From Pseudoneurospora amorphoporcata (Eukaryota > Ascomycota > Sordariomycetes > Sordariales > Sordariaceae): a stretch of DNA of 64,000 nt. The translations under genes and the position numbers were made by a program. Where the stretch lies: NCBI GenBank assembly GCA_033297205.1, contig MU859076.1, forward strand, positions 1 through 64,000. Reading direction: 5' to 3'. Shown piece by piece: positions 1 through 11,042 of the stretch (position 1 is the first letter of the stretch; every line of letters begins with the position of its first letter). Under the pieces are notes generated by a model. That model had not been told where the DNA came from. It did no database searches and was given only the letters and a program-made list of their open reading frames with translations.

Positions 1-790
1 CTGCTTCCTTCAGCACTGCTGTCGTACCACCGCTTCCGCTCCGCTCTGCTACAAGTGCATAGTTCACTGTAGCATCCCTATACTAGTACTATCATCATAG
101 GCTAGTTAGGGCATTGCAGCAAACATATATAAATGCTGAGTGTCTGGAAGCTTCTAGAGTGTAGAAGCTTCTGTAAGTTAACAGAAGTTCTTGTAGGAGT
201 ACTATACTATAAAAGGAATGAGTTGAATCTATGAGTTTCTGTTACATTTCATAATAACAAATCAATCTAGGGAGAATGCTGAACAGGTTCGAGAATCCAG
301 AATGCAGTGGTAAAACCTCTGTGTTCTAGTAGATTCTGTGGAGGCTGAGTCGACTGATTCTATAACGTAGAAGGAATAGTGTTCTCAGCAATCAGCCTTC
401 TATACTACAAGGTAGTACAAAGCAGTTACAAGGCACAGTACTAGTCACACATTAACAAATCTAATCGTACATAGAGTAGAAGTATAGTAAATAAAGGCCT
501 CTCAGAATATAGAGCTTGACACGTAATAAGTATCTTTTAGTACCTTTTTCTAACAACTTGTAAATTACCAAAATAGCTTTTTTTATAGGTGAACTCAAGT
601 TAGAGTTAGGGTTAGGCTAGTGTTAGAGTTAGTTTATGAGTTATTTTAGTGTTAGGGTTAGCTTTGGAGGTGCAGGGAGCCAGTGAGAAGCCCCTGTATA
701 ATGAATAGATATAATTACATATAATAGTTATATGTCTATAAAATATAGTAATTACAGTTGAAGTACACTTAGTACTTTTTTCTCTAGAAA
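1..790. repeat. AT-rich, TpA-rich DNA, probable RIP-mutated relic
   Basis: This stretch is visibly richer in A and T, and especially in TpA (repeated tata, tagta and ctagt motifs), than the gene-bearing DNA that begins near 800. No convincing ORF is present. In Neurospora-type genomes this composition usually marks repeats mutated by repeat-induced point mutation, which turns CpA into TpA. No transposon protein motif can be recognised, so the identity of the original element is unknown. The call rests on composition alone. Confidence 0.45.
598..663 (+). repeat. Degenerate TTAGGG-like tandem repeat
   Basis: Exact TTAGGG units, the telomere repeat of filamentous fungi, occur at 606-611 and 652-657. 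Between and around them are variants such as TTAGAG, TTAGGC, TTAGTT and TTAGTG. The tract lies inside the AT-rich island. It may be an interstitial telomere-like repeat or simply a low-complexity TTAG repeat. Confidence 0.5.
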
Positions 791-1464
791 AGTGGTGTTT
801 GGACAAGGATCTAAGAGTCCCCTAATCACCACCCCCATGGAGTGGATCCGCTGCGACCACATGATAAGACCAAAGAAGACAAGGAGGAAAGAAAGTTGGG
901 GAAGGCTGGCCGCAGGCTGGGGCAAATCGAACCCGCCATTCGCCGTCATGCCCATGACGTCTCTCGCTTGCTCGGTTGTGAGAGGAGGAGGCCTGCACAG
1001 GCCGCAAACCTAGAGGTAAGTGCCAGAGACGAGCTTATTCAATGGGCTGGGCCAACCAGTTACCTCGACAGGCCGTCCATCTTTCCTGATGCAGTGTGGT
1101 GGTGCCGCGTCCGTTTAGCCTGGATCAACCTCACCAGTGACCAGTCACCAACGCCAGTTATCTTGCTCGCCATCAGTTGACTGCCTCCGCTTGTTCGCTG
1201 TGGCTGTTTTTCGTGCCTGGTATCAAAAGGTATCTTTGGGAGAGTCTCCATCAACGACATCTAGCTTTGTAAACAACTACCATTCCGATTTTGCCTCGTG
1301 AGATCGTTGTCGACAGCATCCCATAACTCAACACAACTCGTCTCGGCGGTGGACGGCGTCTATCATCCCCCGCTTTTCAAGTCACATCCTCCCCATCTCC
1401 GGGTCTCCATAACATAGCTCCACGCCGAACCACCGACCGTGAATCGATACTATCATCAATCACC
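791..1464. promoter_or_regulatory. Upstream region of the NPC2-like gene, no gene seen
   Basis: The composition changes from AT-rich to normal at about 790. A + strand open frame of 112 codons at 842-1180 resembles no known family and is not called. The last 150 bases before the ATG at 1465 are pyrimidine-rich, as is common in promoters and 5' leaders of filamentous fungi. Confidence 0.3.
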
Positions 1465-2152
1465 ATGAGGCTTTCCGCAGCTGTCATCGCTCTCCTTTCC
1501 ACGAGCGCCACCGCTCTCAGCGTTTTCCGCGAGAACAGCGTCTCCGCCAGCGATGAGCTCGATGTTCCCGGCAAGTCGCCCTTGAAGTTCTGCGATGCCG
1601 CGGCCGATCGCAAAGACGACATCATCACCATCGAGGAGGTCATCTTGACACCAAACCCACCTGAGGCGTATGTTGCATTCTTTCACCATCCGTTCCTCTT
1701 TCTTGTAGGCAACAAACTAACCATCCTGCCACTTATAGCGGTCAGACCCTGACGATCGAGGCGTCCGGTATCGTCAAGGAGGCCATCGTGGAGGGTGCAT
1801 ACGTCAACTTGCAAGTCAAGTACGGCTACATCCGCCTGATCAACACCTCGGCCGACCTGTGCAAGGAGATTAAGAACGTGGAGCTTGAGTGCCCCATTGA
1901 GAAGGGCAGGATCTCGATTACCAAGAACGTCGATTTGCCCAATGAGATTCCACCTGTACGTTATCCCCATCTCCCTCTATTGAAACCGCTCTCTGATGGG
2001 GAATCCTCGCTAATCTGAATGATTTCGTTTGTTTGCAGGGCAAGTACACTGTTGAGGCCGATGTCTACAACAAGGGCGATAAGCACATCACCTGCTTGAC
2101 CGCCACCGTCACCTTTGGTCGCAAGACCCTTGGCTTCTTTGACGATCTCTGA
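1465..2152 (+). CDS. npc2: NPC2/ML-domain phosphatidylglycerol/phosphatidylinositol transfer protein
   Basis: Exons 1465-1667, 1739-1955 and 2039-2152 encode a 177-residue protein. Residues 1-18 (MRLSAAVIALLSTSATALS) form a signal peptide. The rest is an ML (MD-2-related lipid-recognition) domain, with the run SPLKFCD, the phrase TLTIEASG, and cysteines in LCKEIKNVELECPIEKG and near the end in HITCLTATVTF, spaced as expected for the disulfides of this fold. The family binds sterols or phospholipids in the vacuole/lysosome lumen; fungal members are annotated as phosphatidylglycerol/phosphatidylinositol transfer proteins. Both introns have GTATGT or GTACGT donors and TAG or CAG acceptors and restore one continuous frame. 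Length matches the fungal family (about 170-180). Family assignment is firm; the lipid ligand is inferred. Confidence 0.9.
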
Positions 2153-2669
2153 TCTGGTTGTTCAAAAAACGCGAGCGGATTTTGACGATTCAATAAACGG
2201 GATACGGCATGTTTTAAACGACACAGTTGGATGAAGAAAGACTGCACATGATGGAATTAATGTTTTATTCTCTCTGGCACCACGAATCGAATTCATGGTA
2301 CTTAACACGGCAGTAGCAGCAGCAGCATTTGTATGGGTTTTGTTGCTTTTTGGTAGTACTGGAGTTTGCTCTTGCGTATAGTAGTTTGGTTTGCTGAGAC
2401 TGTTTCTGCTTTGACTGAGCATGCTTAGGCGTAAAAACATTTTTGAGGGGAACATTCCTCCGTCGTCGTTCTGCTTCTTCATAGGTATTCCGAGTTCCTT
2501 TGCAACAAACAAAAAGAGTCCGTCCGCACGCGCGCTGCTGGGTGTTATGTGATGTCATGGGCATATTGATCTCGCTCGCTATGACCATATGAATCTGATT
2601 GCTTCCATTCCTTCCATCCATGCCGTATCATTCCCCGTTCCTCATGTCTATGCTAGACGGGTAACATGT

Positions 2670-3258
2670 TTATTCTCCAAACAGACGACGGACCCTGCGG
2701 AGAACACTGTCCTTTTCGGGGTCGTAAGGATGGTCTTTGCTCGGAATCTCGAGAACGGTAGGGAAGGCCGCGGTGTAGGTGTCGATTCGGTTCCGTATCC
2801 TATCAGCGATCTGTATGTGCCATGCCAGTTAGCCACTGCTAAAGAGGAATAACGCGTATGATATCTAAACAAGTTCCCGTCAAATCAAGACCAACACTTA
2901 CATGTTGGTTAATCAGAATAATGCCAATGTCCTTCCTCTCGGTCGTGAAGCGCTCAAAGGCCGCCTCGATAGCGGCATTCTCCGTCTTGTTGTCCACCAC
3001 AAGGAAGTTTTTTTGCGAGTCTGGGGGAGCCGTAACGTGCTATGTTTCGAGTGCGCATTAGAAACTCGGCTACTGCGTACAATCCGAAGAGCATGCGGAA
3101 CCTACGCCAATGCCTGCGAGGAGGAGTCCAGTGACGGAATCCTAGATGGTTGTTAGCCCTTTTACAAGTGTAAGCAGAGTCGCAAAGGTCAAACTAACCT
3201 CGTCTCCTATCACAGCCAGAAACTGACGGTCCTTAGCGTCTGCTTGCGAAGTCGCCAT
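2670..3258 (-). CDS. vma-7: V-type proton ATPase subunit F
   Basis: Four exons on the minus strand (3199-3258, 3106-3141, 2902-3039, 2670-2810) give 124 residues. The protein starts MATSQADAKDRQFLAVIGDE and continues with DSVTGLLLAGIG, HVTAPPDSQKNFLVVDNKTE, TERKDIGIILINQHIADRIR and a C-terminal DSVLRRVRRLFGE. These are hallmarks of subunit F (yeast Vma7, 118 residues), which sits in the central stalk of the V1 sector and couples ATP hydrolysis to rotation for vacuolar acidification. No single exon makes a long ORF, so the gene is easy to miss; the 36-nt second exon is notably small. All introns follow GT-AG and keep the frame. The start is the only ATG before the conserved DRQFLAVIGDE run. 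Confidence 0.93.
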
Positions 3259-4004
3259 GATGGGCTTCGTCGGGTATCGAGTCGGGGAACGAGCAAGGGC
3301 TATGCGACAATAGGAACTTGGATGACTGGCGATAATTGTACTAAATCTCGGAGATGGACAATTAATATTGGCTCTTCAGATGTCGTTGGTAGGGAATGTC
3401 GAGGCCAGCCTGCGGGTTGTGGTTGCGGTCGTATCGCCAGACAGATTGATGTCGACGTCGGCTGTCGTCCATCCATCCAGGTACTCCAGGATGACGGGAC
3501 GGCCTGGAGCTCTGACCAACCGCAACTGGATCCCACCGGGGCCCACTCGCGGTCAAGAGGGAGCGCTAAAGCGGCTCCACTGTCACAGCCCAAACCCACC
3601 CCTCTTTCCAGCATGCCAGGTTCTGAAAAGCTCAACTGAGAATGATGGGGTTCGCTAAATTCTCGGTTGCGCCTGCCACGGGCACTGGTCCAACTCTTGA
3701 CTGCGACCGGGGTCATTTCTTGAGGAGGGAGAGCTTCAGTCCACTTCCCGATCCGCGTCCCAAGCAACCAAAATGCAAAAGTAAACAATAGAGAAAATCA
3801 TCATTCTTTCACCAACCTTCGATCCAATTCGGGCACAACCCGGGGCCCCTTTCACCACACAACACACAACCAAGGACTGCGCAAAACCGGTCACATCATT
3901 GCGCACGATCCTGTCGAAACTTCTACCGAAACACCACCGAGTGGGAAACGGCCCCAAACATCGATTCTGCGCTGTCGCAATTTCCATCATCATCACAATC
4001 CAAC
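3259..4004. promoter_or_regulatory. Divergent promoter between vma-7 and the NUR1-like gene
   Basis: The 746 bases separate the start codons of two outward-facing genes and so should hold both promoters and 5' leaders. The NUR1 side (3800-4004) is rich in short CA and TC runs. The 131- and 162-codon open frames crossing this stretch on both strands resemble no family and look like chance frames. Confidence 0.5.
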
Positions 4005-5663
4005 ATGCCTCCAGCACCTCGTCGCCTGGTGCGTCAGCGCCCGCTATCCGAGCGGATACAAGCTTTTCTTAACCCAGTGGACTTTTATATCTGGCTATCT
4101 GAGGAAATCCAAAGCTTCGATTGGGACTCGACATCCTTCGGCACTTGGTTCGGTCTGGCTGCGAATTTCCTCTTCCTACTTGCGAGAGCGAACGGAAACA
4201 TTGGTGGAGAACTTGTCGACGATGATGTCTTCTCGGATGCCCCCACCAGCGGCTTTACGAAGGCATTGGTAAGTTAGGCTTCGCTCCTTTAGCAGACACC
4301 CCTACGGCATGTGAGAAGTAAGGCTGATTGCATGCAATAGGTTAACTTCCTCATCTGGACCCTGATCCCCATCTCTGGTCTCAATGCCTTCTACACCATG
4401 GCGCGATCGCGCCACTACCGACTATTTGAAGCGAACGTCGAAACTCAAGGGCCGTCAACACCTTCTGCGCACCGCGTCCGAGTCGATTCTTCACCGTCCA
4501 CCCCCACGCCCCTTCGATACATCCAAAACTTTGCGAAAGGCGAATCGGCCGAGGCGCGCGCTCACCCCGACAAGACACGCGACGTCTGGGAAATAGCCGT
4601 TTGGGACCCGTACCCGGCAACACTGCGTATTTTTTGTCTCTTCAGCCCCGGCCACGCCCTCATCTACATGCTCTTCCTCCCCCTGGCTGCCCTCGACCCG
4701 CGCCCGAGCGTGACCGTCTTCAAGGCTCTCGTCCTCCAACTCCTCCTCACGGCCCAGATGCTTCTCCTGACCTCCCGCTTCACCCAGCAATCCAAGGACA
4801 TGAACATCATCCATCGCGAAGTCATGCACGAATACGACATCAAGTATGTCCACCCGCGCGTCTACCCGATCTACCGCGAGGTAGCGACGCAGGTCTCGAT
4901 CGTCGACGACGTTCTGGAAGAAGAATCGGTCGCTATTGGCACCCCTTCAACCATCATCCGCCGCGGCTTCGAAACGCACCCGAACCCGAACTACACCAAG
5001 CACTTTGATCCCGACGGCGTTCTCAAGCAGAGAGAGCTGTCGCAAACCGACGCTTCGACGCTCGCACGACCCTACACGCCCCAACCCATCGCCGGTAGAC
5101 CCAGTTTCGGATCAGTAGTACCCTCTTCTAGCACTACCACTCGCACCCCGACCCTCATCCGTCAAAACAGCTACAGCACCACCTACGGCACCCCATCCTC
5201 GACCGTAGCGCGCCCATCAACTAGCAAACGCCAGGTCGCCTACGCCGGCACCACGCCCTACCCACTTAAAGGAGGAGCTGGCGGCAGCCTAGGCGTCTAC
5301 CAGCACATGAACTCGCCCCTCAAGAAGCGAACAACAAGCACAGGCACCGACGCGCCTTCGCCCCGCAACGGCCGCGAGATGGCGGCGCTGGAACAGAGGG
5401 ACTTGGCGGATAGGTTGATTAGGCAGCATAGTCCCGTGAAACCGAGTCCGTTGAAAACGGAGATTTATTCCGCTGGTGGGATGTCGCCCAGAAAGTCGTC
5501 GGTGGCTTCGAGCTTAAGGGACGAGGATGGGGATGTGGATATGGATAGGAGGGATAGTACTAGTAGTATGGGTGGTAGCTCGTATGTGCAGCATTCCCCG
5601 GCGACGTTGAATAATGCTAGGGCGAATCGGTGGGCGCATGAGAGGTTTCCTACTAGGAGGTAG
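4005..5663 (+). CDS. nur1: Nuclear rim protein 1 (NUR1/DUF2418 family)
   Basis: Exons 4005-4268 and 4341-5663 (intron 4269-4340, GTAAGT...ATAG) give 528 residues. The N-terminal third has a run with RRLVRQRPLSERIQAFLNPVDFYIWLSEEIQSFDWD, then hydrophobic segments near residues 45-60, 89-105 and 195-245, the last two being candidate membrane spans. A soluble motif follows around DIKYVHPRVYPI and GFETHPNPNYTKHFDP. The C-terminal half is Ser/Thr/Pro-rich and disordered. This is the layout of the NUR1/Mug154 (DUF2418) family, inner nuclear membrane proteins that in yeast tether rDNA and silent chromatin to the nuclear periphery. The first part of exon 2 aligns with the family only if joined to exon 1, supporting the intron. 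Function in this organism is inferred from the family. Confidence 0.8.
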
Positions 5664-6484
5664 CTAGTAGGCAGGGTTTGGAAGGTTTTAGAGATGGAAG
5701 AGAAATGTAACATTTTGACGATGTATCAACATTTGGAGTTTTTCAGTTGCGAACGGCGTTTGGGGGGGAGGGAGCTTGATTTAAAATCTATCATATCAAA
5801 GAAAGAAGGGGGTGAGTTGGTTCCTGTATGATGGGGGACTTGAAGAATGTATTCTTAATTAATGAGATAAGCATATAACATGGCGTTGTTCTTCTGGGAA
5901 CCTAATGATACAAACTGACCGCACCATACACTAATTAATTTACTTACATCCTAGTTACATCATCATTATTGTAAAGTCGAATTTGACGGTCAGGATGTTG
6001 AGTGTCTCTCATTCCGTTTCATGAAATCAAGCGTATTGTATGTTGGAAGGCACGAATCCTTGAAATACCAGACCACCAGGCTTTCCATTGTTCTGTCATC
6101 ACTTCGTGGCGTGATAATTCTGAACTAATTGAAGAGGAAGGAGCTACCGTTCTCCTGTCCAGTGTTGACTCCTTCCATGTTTGTGATGGAAGGCAGGTAG
6201 GGGCATGAAATATATTCCCAATGACAACCTTGCTCGTCCATGTTCATATACGATCTCAATCCCTTCTCTTCTCGCTCGTCACTCGCGGTCAGTATTATCA
6301 TATCTTTACTCCCGCACACCACATTCACTAACATCCCGCCCGCCACTTGACGGATGCCCCCCACAAAGCGAGATTGCTAGGCTTTCGGCAGGGTTCATTC
6401 CCTAAAGAACGGCTTTCCGTCATTCTTTTGGAGAGAGATTTGTTTAACCGAGCATTGACCAAACGGTATCGTCTGTTGGCAGTC
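5664..6484. other. Intergenic, 3' region of NUR1 and promoter of the next gene
   Basis: No gene is supported here. The 5820-6000 part is AT-rich with TTAATTAA-like runs. The open frame of the downstream gene extends back to 6347 but contains no ATG before 6485. Confidence 0.4.
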
Positions 6485-9400
6485 ATGACCTCTCACCATA
6501 GTCACTCATCACACTCATGCCAACCACCACCACTAGGCCTCGATGGCGCAACTCCTTGGCCAGGTCCCATCTACAGACAGCCGCCAGTTCCAGCTGCTGA
6601 GGTCTGGCAACCAACATCGATCCCATGCGAAGACAGAGATGCCAATGGCAGACGGACTTCGTATTCAAAGCCCGGTAACACTAGCAAGCCGTACCCCCCA
6701 GCCCCTACCAGAAAGGCCTCATCAGTAAAGAGTTCGGGCTCGTCCTCTAGCAGGAAGAACATCGCTGCCTCGTTCAAAGGCTTCTTTCACAGTTTGCGGC
6801 CTAGCAATTGTCCCGAGCAAGGCTTCACTCTCCGACACCATGATCACCAGCGCCAGACGATCGACCAGGTCCTGACAGGGAAGAGCGCCTCGAATGTCAT
6901 GCAGCCGCGTACCACCAATGTTCAGAATCCTTTTAGACCGAGGCGGAAGAGCGATGGCTCTGATCAACCTGAAATTCGTCATCATACCCCGAGTACGCCG
7001 GATACAATCGTGTCGGAGGCTTGGAATATCCCTGTGAAGCTTCCTCGAAAAGCTTCAAGTGGCACTGGCAAGTCGAGGGTTAGAGGTATGTAAATCTCAT
7101 TGCCTCACAGACAGAGCTCAAAGTAGCATGACCAAGGCTAACTCAACCAAGCGGCGCCCCTCCCTGCTAGAAAGATCACATCGAGCTTGGATACGAGATC
7201 GGATGAAGACCCTGATGCCACTCATCACCGGGACGACGACGCAATTTCATCACTTGATGGGACTTGGGCCAACTTGAGAGGACGCCGAGCGAAAAGCGGA
7301 AGTATCCCTACCTTTTCCATGCCATCTCGGAAACCGGTGCCAAACCAAAACCGCAGTTCTCTTCCCATACCGTTTCCAGCTCACACAAGCATTGTTAATC
7401 CTCATAACTTCATGCCGTCGGTGATGCCGGGGTTTAACAAAGCTCGCTCACTGTTCCTGGCAAAGCAAGAATCCCGGCGCCAACGCCGCATTCTGAGAGA
7501 AGCCGGTGACTACCTCGGAGTGACAGGGGCAAACCCTTACACCGGGATGTTAGACAATATTACACCCAGAACGAGCATAGACATGACGGAGTTTCGTCGG
7601 GTGTCTCCCCGGTCATCCCCTAACGGATCGCCCCGATATGAGAAAAAGGGGCATGGTGCTGGGGAACGGACGAGTCCTCGGCAGCGGTCCAAACTCGGCC
7701 AGCAAGCAGAACAGTGGTCATCCGTGGCGTCACCAAACCTAAGTCCGATCGTTCAAAGCCAGAGCCCAAGCAACAAGAGTGTAGAACCTGCTCAGGCGGG
7801 GGAGTCAGCTACCGCCAGTCACACTTCGAAGTCTTTTTTAGGGATGGGGACGGCGGTTATGGTACGGTCAGGAGAAAGCCCGGCTTCAGCGACCTCATAC
7901 CCGTCGAGAGCGAGGTCTCTCAGGTCACATTTCCATCCGTTGATTCCCCAGCGGCTGAGCCCCGGCCCGACGGACACCGGGCCCGTCCAGTGCCAGACTG
8001 GGATAAAGAAGTCCTTCTCCAGAATCCCAGTGCCAGATCGCCGCCCAATTCCACGCAAAATGTTGCCAGGAACCCCCATGGCACCCGTTCCCAGCAGCGG
8101 AGAGATCACCTACCCACATTTGGATCTCGCGAACCTGAGCCCAGCCCGCCAATGGGCGAACATGCTGATGGAAGATCTGGGTGGTCTGGAGCGCAGCATC
8201 CGGGACAGTACCAGAGAAGCCAAGGCATGGGCGAATTCGGTAGCCCAGGACATCAGTTGTCTGGGACAGGCGCTCCACCTCCCACAGCCCCAATCTGCTT
8301 GCACACCCACCATCACCATTACTGGCTGCGAGTCCAGTGCTCGCCGTCAGCTCCCCTCCGCCATAAAGGAAACCTGCCCCGAAGAACCCGAAGCCAAGGC
8401 CCCTCGAAAGGCAAGAAAGGCGTCAGGGACGAGCGGGGTCAAGAAGGTCCAGAAGACGACAGAATCCGTAACCATATCGTCGTCACACCAGACATCGTCC
8501 CTGTCGTCGAGCGCCATACCCAAGAACGACTCTTTAACGCCGCTAGATTCCCCTCCCAGCACGCAACCGAACGTCTCGCCGAAACCCGCAAGACCAGGTC
8601 TCCATCCTCATCACAGCTGGACGGCATCACTGACCGCAGACCGAGTCGCAGAGATGATGGCAGAAGATGTGGCACAAATTACCCAGGACGATTTACCAAA
8701 AGCAGCCAGCGTTACTACATCGTCAACCCAAGAGACAATGCGCACGGAGGACTAGGTGAAAACCTCGCGGCGCGTGTCGACGCCTCGTGGTCAGAAACAG
8801 CCAGATCGGATGATGCGCAAGACGATGAGAAAGGAACCGGAAATCCGAGACGTAACGAAGGGAAAGAGACTGTCACCACTCAGGTCCATCTATACACGCC
8901 GGCCAAGTCTGGCAAAGTCGAAGAGCTGGTCGTCGAACCCGGGTTCAGCCGATATCAAAGCTTTCACGCGGGCGATGGCGCAGGGAGCAGCGCGGGCCGC
9001 GTTTGTGCAACACCCGGGGGACCAAAGAACGGGGTCGGAAGAGAAGCCAGCATGGGCATCGGGAGCGGACTTGGCGTCAAGGAGTCAGCACCGTCAGCAC
9101 GGACGACAGGAAGCGGCCACGGGACGGGCCACGACTGGAGACCCGGGAGCTGGGGTAGAAGCGACGGCAGCAGGCAAGAGTGCGATGGAGGCCGAGATGG
9201 GAACAGGTCCGGTAACGTCATTACCAGCACAAATAAAGAAGTGTCACAAGCTGAAGGACAGCGCCGACCACGGCAGCGGAGACATGGACGGTCGTTCCAG
9301 AAGCCAAGAGATGTCCAAAGCCAGCGAAGCCCAGACGTGCCAAGGGGATGGGGCGGCGGCTAGTGACGATCTGTACCGGCTTTTCCCAGGCTTGGCACTC

Positions 9401-9736
9401 CCTGTCAGGTATCTGGGGGCGGCGGGATCGGTCGGGCAGGGCTTTGAGGTGCCGGTCGGGGTCCGGATCGTTGTGTCGGTAGTGGTTACGTTTGTAGGGC
9501 AGTTTGTCTGTGCGTACTGGGCCTTTGTGCGGCCGGTGTTTCATCTCGACTCGCCGCTTCACAAGAGGTACGCACGGGGCCAGGCGACGCTGGGAGACGT
9601 GGTAGTGTATATCTTTGCACTGCTGTTTGTCTTTTTGGCGGGCGCGGCTGTGGTGTGGATGATCAGGGGCACGGTTCTTGTGTGCCGCCTGTGCAGGGCG
9701 ATTATCGGAGGATTGGCAATGCTGGCGGGTTTGTGA
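6485..9736 (+). CDS. Unknown long disordered protein with C-terminal membrane segments, split by one in-frame TAG
   Basis: Exon 1 is 6485-7085 and exon 2 starts at 7152 (intron 7086-7151, GTATGT...CAAG). The frame is open from 6485 to 8752, meets TAG at 8753-8755, and continues in the same frame to TGA at 9734-9736. Counting the TAG as one residue gives 1061 residues; stopping there gives 734. The first 734 are Ser/Pro/Arg-rich and mostly disordered, with one more ordered stretch around SPARQWANMLMEDLGGLERS and SVAQDISCLGQAL. After the TAG come a basic linker and two hydrophobic segments near residues 971-993 and 1016-1038. I recognise no family. The TAG could be a nonsense mutation, a sequencing error, an edited codon, or part of a 45-nt intron (8711-8755, GTTACT...CTAG) that would keep the frame but is very short and lacks a clear branch site. 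Gene reality is likely; the exact product is uncertain. Confidence 0.6.
8753..8755 (+). other. In-frame TAG, candidate A-to-I edited stop codon (codon 735)
   Basis: The TAG separates 734 upstream codons from 326 downstream codons in the same frame. The A at 8754 has T before it and G after it, the preferred context of sexual-stage A-to-I editing known from Fusarium, Neurospora and Sordaria. Editing would give TGG (Trp). GAGG at 8747-8750 can pair with CCTC just downstream near 8763-8766, placing the A in a loop. The alternative 45-nt intron would remove it. Confidence 0.4.
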
Positions 9737-11042
9737 GTGATGACAAGCTGGAGATTATTGACGGTGTTTGATAGTTGAGTGTTCTCGGCTGTGGAGACTT
9801 TTGGTGGAACGTGTGGTATGAGTGCGATTGTGAGCTTCCCTTTCAGATTGAAGAGCTTGCGATGCGAGCATAGGGATAGGACATGGGATGGAAGAAGAAG
9901 AAATTGTTGTTATTACTATCGAGTATCGCCTACCGCCTTTCTCAAACTTTTGGGGTTGCTCCAGAGTTTGTATGTTTGTACAGTTGAATATTCTTAGGTG
10001 CCAAGTTGCACAAAAGAGGATGCGTACCTGGAATTCGAAATGAGGGCGGTGTTGGAAATATTGGACTGACTGTGGGACATCAAGGTACTCAGTGAGAGGT
10101 ATACCGAAGACCGGAGATGATGAACAGCAAGGGGCAGAATGGACGCCGCTATTCCTATGAGTATGTACAATCATATGATGATCTCTCCTATTCGAATGCC
10201 TTCATGGTCGCACCGCCCTCTTCCATCTCCGGACCCTCCGCTGGCCATGGATCAGGATGGCCGGTCTCGACGTGGCAGCAGTTGGCCGAGAACGGGGGAG
10301 TCACCATCACAGCAGTGACTGACAGTGCGTGCCTGGGCGGGTGGAACTGGCAATCATGGGCGCGGCCAATGGGCTTCACCACTTTGGAAATTCCAGTGGC
10401 CACCCAGCCCACCCCGCATTCCGTGAACCGGAGCTTGATGCTGCCCTCCGAACATCGGCCCCAGCCCTGCGGCAACTAAGTATCGCTCTCTTTCTTTTGG
10501 TCCCGTATCGGTTTTGTTTGTAAGTAGTGTACAGTCAAGGACTGGATGGACTCGGGGTGTTTTGTATCTAGATTGGCGAATTGTAGTCATCGCAATCGGT
10601 CCCAATTCTTGAAAACGGGGAAAGGTTTAAAACCCGTGTCTGGCCGCTTCGCTTTCTTTGCCACAGTCTCACCTCCTTTCCCGCTTTTGCTTCCCGTCCA
10701 AAGTTCTCTCTCAACTCTCTCCCCAATTATCAAAACCTTATCACAATTCGTATCTTGTTAATCGAAACACGTGCAAACAAACAAGAGCTGAGAAGGATTA
10801 CGAATTGCATCGCCGATATACGGTGGTTCAGCCTCCGAGATTTGGTCTCGACATAAACGAAGCCAGAGCCGAACCGGAAGCTAGACAACCCCACGCCAAT
10901 ACCTTACTTACCTTACGGATACCCTCTCCGGACCTATTTATTTGCTGCGTGCCCACGACCGCTCTTATATACTCCGCCCTCTCCTTCTCCAACCAACCAA
11001 CCAACTCTGCAGCGGACCACCGCCTTCACATAAACCGCCATC
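9737..11042. promoter_or_regulatory. Intergenic region with the leu-2 promoter
   Basis: No gene is supported. A + strand frame of 120 codons at 10117-10479 has no recognisable features. The 300 bases before the leu-2 ATG are pyrimidine-rich with repeated CCAACCAA near 10990-11005, and look like a leader. I saw no TGACTCA general-control site and no perfect CCGN4CGG Leu3 site here. Confidence 0.35.

Noticed and set aside
842..1180. A 112-codon + strand ORF between the AT-rich island and the NPC2-like gene
   Set aside because: No recognisable domain and no splice continuation; treated as chance.
7714..9363. A 549-codon open frame in another frame across the TAG at 8753
   Set aside because: Its start is in the middle of exon 2 and the translation lacks ordered segments. 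The other frame has the ordered regions and both membrane segments and extends to an ATG and a spliced first exon.
10117..10479. A 120-codon + strand ORF
   Set aside because: No recognisable domain and no splice partners; low complexity and unremarkable context.
10869..10877. Leu3-type binding site upstream of leu-2
   Set aside because: The half-sites CCG and CGG are separated by three bases instead of the four required.
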